A stretch of DNA of 64,000 nucleotides, taken from contig JACKEC010000018.1 of the NCBI GenBank assembly GCA_020633195.1, positions 540,835 to 604,834 of the forward strand, in the 5' to 3' direction. The translations under genes were made by a program, and so were the position numbers. Origin of the DNA: Sandaracinaceae bacterium (GTDB taxonomy: Bacteria; Myxococcota_A; Polyangia; Polyangiales; Sandaracinaceae). Shown here piece after piece: positions 61,127 through 64,000 of the stretch. A model generated the notes under the pieces. It was given only the letters and a program-made list of their open reading frames with translations, made no database searches and was not told the DNA's origin. Each line of letters starts with the position of its first letter. Within the stretch, counting starts at the first letter, position 1.

Positions 61127-62113
61127 ATGCCCTACCGGAGACCGTCCCCGCGGATCTCGAGCAAGCTCGCGCTCGGTGATCCGCGATGGAGCGAGCTCAC
61201 CGCGAGCTGGCGTGACGGCGCGAAGGAGGTCCCCCTGCTCCTGAAGCGGATCGCGCGCGAGCGGGACTTCTCGAGCAAGGCGCGGAGCAGCGCGTGGGGT
61301 CGCCTGCTCGAGATCATCTACCACCGGCGTACCGGCTACACCTCGACCTTCGCCGCGTTCCCGTACCTCGTCGAGCTCGCGATCGAGCACCCCGCCGGCC
61401 CTTCCGTCGACCTGTGGATCGACCTCGGCCACATCGCCGCCACCCATCGAGATCCGCGGCACCCGATCCCGCCCTTCCTGAGCGCCGCGTTCCAGCAAGC
61501 GATCCGAGCCGCCGAGCCGCGCTGCCTCGATGTCCTGTTGGGCGAAGCCCTCCGCGCCGATCGCGCGGCGCACCTGGCCGTCGCGTCCATCGCCTTCTCG
61601 GGCCACCCCGTCGGCGGCCTCCTCGCGACCGAGCTCCTCGAGCCCGAGCCCGAGGCCGAGTGCCACTGCCCCGAGTGTCAGGGCCAGTTCCTCCTCGCCC
61701 TCCTCGAGGATGGCCTGGCGACCTACCGATCCTTCAATGGCCGATTCCCGACCACCGCCGATCCTTCGCAGCCCCGAACCGGAGCCCCCTTCGAGTGCAC
61801 CGGGCCCCCTCGCTCATCCCCCTGGGAGCAAGTGGCCGATCGCCTCGGGAGCGCCCGCCTCCCCCGCGGCTTCGCGACCGAATGGCGCGCCGAGCTCACC
61901 GCCGCCGCGAGCCAAGCGCGACGTGGCCTCGAAGGCGCCAACGCGAGGTGCGCCCTCGCCGTCCTCGGCGCCTTGCTCGCCCTGAAGGGACACCCCGCCG
62001 TCGCGAGCAAGCTCCTGCGCCTGACGGGGAGACTGCGCTGCCCGCACTGCGGATCGATCCGAGACGTCGCCGACGCCCTCGAGCTCTTCCGCGTCGGATC
62101 GGGCGGGTCCTAG
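61127..62113 (+). CDS. Unknown protein, possible immunity-protein-like family
   Basis: A 328-residue soluble protein. DPRWSELTASWRDGAKEVPL, then AWGRLLEIIYHRRTGYTSTF and AAFPYLVELAIEHP resemble a broad family of bacterial proteins (W-x-x-L...H-x-G-x-x-Y-x-x-S/T-x-A-A-x-P-x-L) often found beside polymorphic toxins and SMI1 proteins; I cannot confirm it. Two cysteine pairs (CHCPECQ and CPHC) could bind zinc. There is no signal peptide. ATG 61127 is preferred over GTG 61115. No toxin gene is visible nearby. Function unknown. Confidence 0.7.
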   Translation: MPYRRPSPRISSKLALGDPRWSELTASWRDGAKEVPLLLKRIARERDFSSKARSSAWGRLLEIIYHRRTGYTSTFAAFPYLVELAIEHPAGPSVDLWIDLGHIAATHRDPRHPIPPFLSAAFQQAIRAAEPRCLDVLLGEALRADRAAHLAVASIAFSGHPVGGLLATELLEPEPEAECHCPECQGQFLLALLEDGLATYRSFNGRFPTTADPSQPRTGAPFECTGPPRSSPWEQVADRLGSARLPRGFATEWRAELTAAASQARRGLEGANARCALAVLGALLALKGHPAVASKLLRLTGRLRCPHCGSIRDVADALELFRVGSGGS

Positions 62114-62122
62114 ACTCGCCGC

Positions 62123-62677
62123 ATGGGCCTCCTGACCTTCAGCATCAACGTCACCCTGGACGGCTGCGTCGACCACCGGGAGGGAGTCGTAGACGACGAG
62201 ACGCACGCCTTCTTCACCCGCCTCATGGACCAGAGCGGCGCCATGCTGTGGGGCCGCGTCACCTACGAGATGATGGAGAGCTACTGGCCCTCCGTCGCGC
62301 GCGGTGACCAAGACGCCCCGCCGGCGATCCGCGAGTGGGCGGTCAAGCTCGAGGCCAAGCCGAAGTACGTCGTGTCATCGACGCGAGACGACTTCCCCTG
62401 GACCCACAGCCACCACCTCACCGGCGACCTCCGGGCGGCGGTCCAGACCCTCAAAGAGACCTTCCCGACCGGCGTGCTCCTCGGCAGCGGCAAGCTCGCG
62501 ACCGAGCTCGACCGGCTGGATCTGATCGACGAGTACGAGCTGCTCGTCCACCCCCGGATCGCCGGTCACGGCCCCACGCTGTTCGAAGGCGGCTTGCCCA
62601 GCACGCGGCGGCTCGAGCTCGTCTCGGCGAAGCCGCTTCGGTGCGGGGCGGTCGCCATGCATTACCGGCGTGTGTAG
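62123..62677 (+). CDS. RibD C-terminal/DHFR-like reductase
   Basis: A 184-residue protein of the RibD_C/dihydrofolate reductase-like family: LTFSINVTLDGCVDHREGVV, GAMLWGRVTYEMMESYWPSV, KPKYVVSSTRDD, GVLLGSGKLATELDRLDLID and YELLVHPRIAGHGPTLFEGG. These stand-alone proteins bind NADPH and reduce unknown pterin- or flavin-like compounds. ATG 62123 lies 9 bp after the upstream gene, so the two are probably co-transcribed. Cytoplasmic. Confidence 0.9.
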   Translation: MGLLTFSINVTLDGCVDHREGVVDDETHAFFTRLMDQSGAMLWGRVTYEMMESYWPSVARGDQDAPPAIREWAVKLEAKPKYVVSSTRDDFPWTHSHHLTGDLRAAVQTLKETFPTGVLLGSGKLATELDRLDLIDEYELLVHPRIAGHGPTLFEGGLPSTRRLELVSAKPLRCGAVAMHYRRV

Positions 62678-62806
62678 CGGCGAGGTCAGGCCTGGCGCGC
62701 TCCTCGCCGAGAAGCGCAACGGGGCCCCGGCACCGTACGCTGGCGGGCTTCTGGTGCTGCTCGCGCGGCGTTCCTCGAGGGCCAGGCGGTCGCCAATCGT
62801 GTTCGC

Positions 62807-63250
62807 ATGTCGTGGCAGACTCGTCGGGCGGCCCCTGAGAGGCCCTGGAGGATCTCGATCCTGGCCGCGCCGTCGAAGGGGGACATCGCGCGGGCGACCG
62901 GGCGCCGCGACCAGAGCAACCTCGCCGCGATCGACGAGCGGAGCCTGCGAGAGCTCCAGCGCCTGCTCCGTGACCTCAACCACGAGCAGTGCGCGGCGGT
63001 CGCGTGGCTCTTCCCCTGCAGCGCTGACCGCCTGGACGCGCTGTGGTGGCCGACTCGAGCCTCAAGGCCTACCGCTCGCGACGTGAAACGATCGCTTCGT
63101 TCGCTATTCAGGACTAGCAGCGATCGCTTCTCGTGGGTGACGGCGTTGGGCCCCTTGGGGCCGGCTCGCGTGGTGAACGCTGGACGTTCTTTGGTATCTA
63201 CTGGTCGTCTTTCTGGAGCGAGGTGCCCGGCGTGGACGACGAGATCCTGA
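62807..63250 (+). CDS. Doubtful small hypothetical protein
   Basis: The frame has a strong GC-rich third position up to about 63060 (segment AIDERSLRELQRLLRDLNHE followed by QCAAVAWLFP, helical), then loses it, and the last 19 bp overlap the next gene. It may be a real gene whose end has been replaced, or the remains of one. The rest of the 554-bp gap between the reductase and the HTH gene has lower GC, with the direct repeat CGATCGCTTC at 63089-63098 and 63121-63130. No family recognised. Confidence 0.35.
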   Translation: MSWQTRRAAPERPWRISILAAPSKGDIARATGRRDQSNLAAIDERSLRELQRLLRDLNHEQCAAVAWLFPCSADRLDALWWPTRASRPTARDVKRSLRSLFRTSSDRFSWVTALGPLGPARVVNAGRSLVSTGRLSGARCPAWTTRS

Positions 63251-63447
63251 CCATCCGTGAGCTCGCAGCCCTGCTGAAGATTGGGGAGAAGACCGCGTAC
63301 AGGATGGCGCAGAGCGGCGAGCTGCTTGTCTTCAAGGTGCGCGACCAGTGGCGGTTTCGGCGGGCGGACATCGACGTGTGGATCGACAAGCAGGCCCGCT
63401 CCTCCGATGAGACCGACGTCTTGAACGAAAGTGAGGAAGACCCATGA
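63232..63447 (+). CDS. Excisionase-like HTH (HTH_17) protein
   Basis: A 71-residue protein: LTIRELAALLKIGEKTAYRM, AQSGELLVFKVRDQWRFRRA and DIDVWIDKQ is the standard winged HTH of excisionase/DNA-binding 'helix-turn-helix domain' proteins (MerR-like). GTG 63232 has GAGG ten bases upstream. The acidic tail (DETDVLNESEEDP) is not part of the fold. Its stop overlaps the ATG of the following ATPase gene (ATGA), so both are translated together. It may bind DNA at a mobile element or recruit the ATPase; it is unlikely to be a classic phage excisionase because no integrase is visible in the window. Confidence 0.85.
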   Translation: MDDEILTIRELAALLKIGEKTAYRMAQSGELLVFKVRDQWRFRRADIDVWIDKQARSSDETDVLNESEEDP

Positions 63448-64000
63448 GCACGTACGATCACCTGCTGCACCTCTCTCGAGCCGGGGCGCCGCTGCTGCAC
63501 ATCGCCTCCTATGAGTGGGAACGCGTGCGCGGGATCGTCATCGGACTGTCCGACGCGCTGGACCTTCCGCTCAGGGTCTGGAGCCAATCTACCGGCCTGC
63601 TCAGGTGCCATCAGGCCGGCGAGGTCCGCGTCGAGGACGACGCCGCGCTCGATCCGCTGGAAGTGCTTCGGCAGGTCCACGGTTCCGACGATGCGGGCGT
63701 GTGGCTACTGGAGGACTTCCAGCCCTTCCTCCGCGAGGAACACCACCCGTTGCTGCGTTGGCTTCGAGAGATCGCGCGGCTGCCTGCGTCTCCCCGCAAG
63801 GTCGTGGTGTTGTCCACGCCTCTCCCGGGGTTGCCGATAGACCTCCGCAAGGAGATCCCGACGATTGAGCTCGAACTCCCCGGTGTGGATGACCTACGCG
63901 TCGTTCTTGAGGACACAGCTTCCGCGCTCGACGTGCGTGCCTCGGCGGACGAGGCGCTGCTCGACGCGGCGCGCGGCTTGACCGTGATGGAGGCGCGGCT
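63444..64000 (+). CDS. Ycf46-like AAA+ ATPase, N-terminal part (cut by window edge)
   Basis: About 185 residues are visible. LLHLSRAGAPLLHIASYEWE, then RVRGIVIGLSDALDLPLRVW and SQSTGLLRCH match the N-terminal domain of Ycf46/RuBisCO-activase-like AAA+ proteins, in which an inactive P-loop-like domain precedes the ATPase domain. AGVWLLEDFQPFLREEHHPL resembles its Walker-B-like segment, and PRKVVVLSTPLPGLPIDLRK the following strand. The ATPase domain proper is outside the window. GAGGAAG is an excellent ribosome site before ATG 63444. The gene is coupled to the HTH gene. Role unknown; a cyanobacterial member affects CO2 use. Confidence 0.75.
   Translation, partial: MSTYDHLLHLSRAGAPLLHIASYEWERVRGIVIGLSDALDLPLRVWSQSTGLLRCHQAGEVRVEDDAALDPLEVLRQVHGSDDAGVWLLEDFQPFLREEHHPLLRWLREIARLPASPRKVVVLSTPLPGLPIDLRKEIPTIELELPGVDDLRVVLEDTASALDVRASADEALLDAARGLTVMEAR

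Noticed and set aside
63232..63447. The HTH gene as a phage excisionase
   Set aside because: No integrase, attachment site or phage gene is seen; coupling to an AAA+ ATPase argues for another role.

Overview
The window is GC-rich DNA (roughly 70% or more) with very compact gene packing. Neighbouring genes often share 1-4 bases (ATGA, GTGA, TGATG), and GTG and TTG starts are frequent. It carries MglA-like GTPase and roadblock genes, two NtrC-type sigma-54 activators with histidine kinases, and lipoproteins with Asp-Ala-Gly-rich linkers. Together these point to a myxobacterium (Myxococcota, probably Polyangiales/Sandaracinus-like). That assignment is inference from gene content. No rRNA, tRNA, CRISPR array or transposase was recognised.

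Layout. 1-6.5 kb: small metabolic and unknown genes, two of them separated from convergent neighbours by a large palindromic element whose ends supply the stop codons; then a MocR regulator divergent from an EamA exporter. 7.8-16.2 kb: a signalling island with two short histidine kinases, an MglA-like GTPase with a long C-terminal extension, two roadblock proteins, a roadblock-like/DUF4388-like gene set, a REC-DUF4388 response regulator and a sigma-54 activator. A near-consensus -24/-12 promoter and a 17-bp palindrome lie in its divergent control region. 16.3-26.2 kb: a secreted protein, a CPA1 antiporter, an M28 peptidase, redox enzymes, an HxlR regulator with two matching operators beside an AhpD-like gene, and an ArsR regulator with a quinone-oxidoreductase-type gene. 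26.2-31.8 kb: a sensor kinase/sigma-54 activator operon divergent from a SulP transporter and beta-carbonic anhydrase operon. The promoter between them has paired 15-bp sites and a -24/-12 element, and the same arrangement recurs in front of the lipoprotein gene at 25.6 kb.

31.8-36.8 kb: an MFS transporter with a CxxCH lipoprotein, an inward-rectifier-type K+ channel, a DUF222/HNH gene and an arsenate reductase. 37-61 kb: a glycan/lipid-linked sugar region. It has a flippase, a nucleotidyltransferase, a PIG-V type mannosyltransferase, a family 2 glycosyltransferase, an HprK-like kinase, several multi-membrane GT-C-like proteins (two of them tandem paralogues), a radical SAM protein and a UbiA prenyltransferase. 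Two divergent four-gene operons at its left side are tightly coupled and probably act together in assembling and exporting a surface polymer. 61-64 kb: an unknown protein, a RibD/DHFR-like reductase, then a slightly lower-GC stretch leading to an excisionase-like HTH protein and the first part of a Ycf46-like AAA+ ATPase that runs off the right edge.
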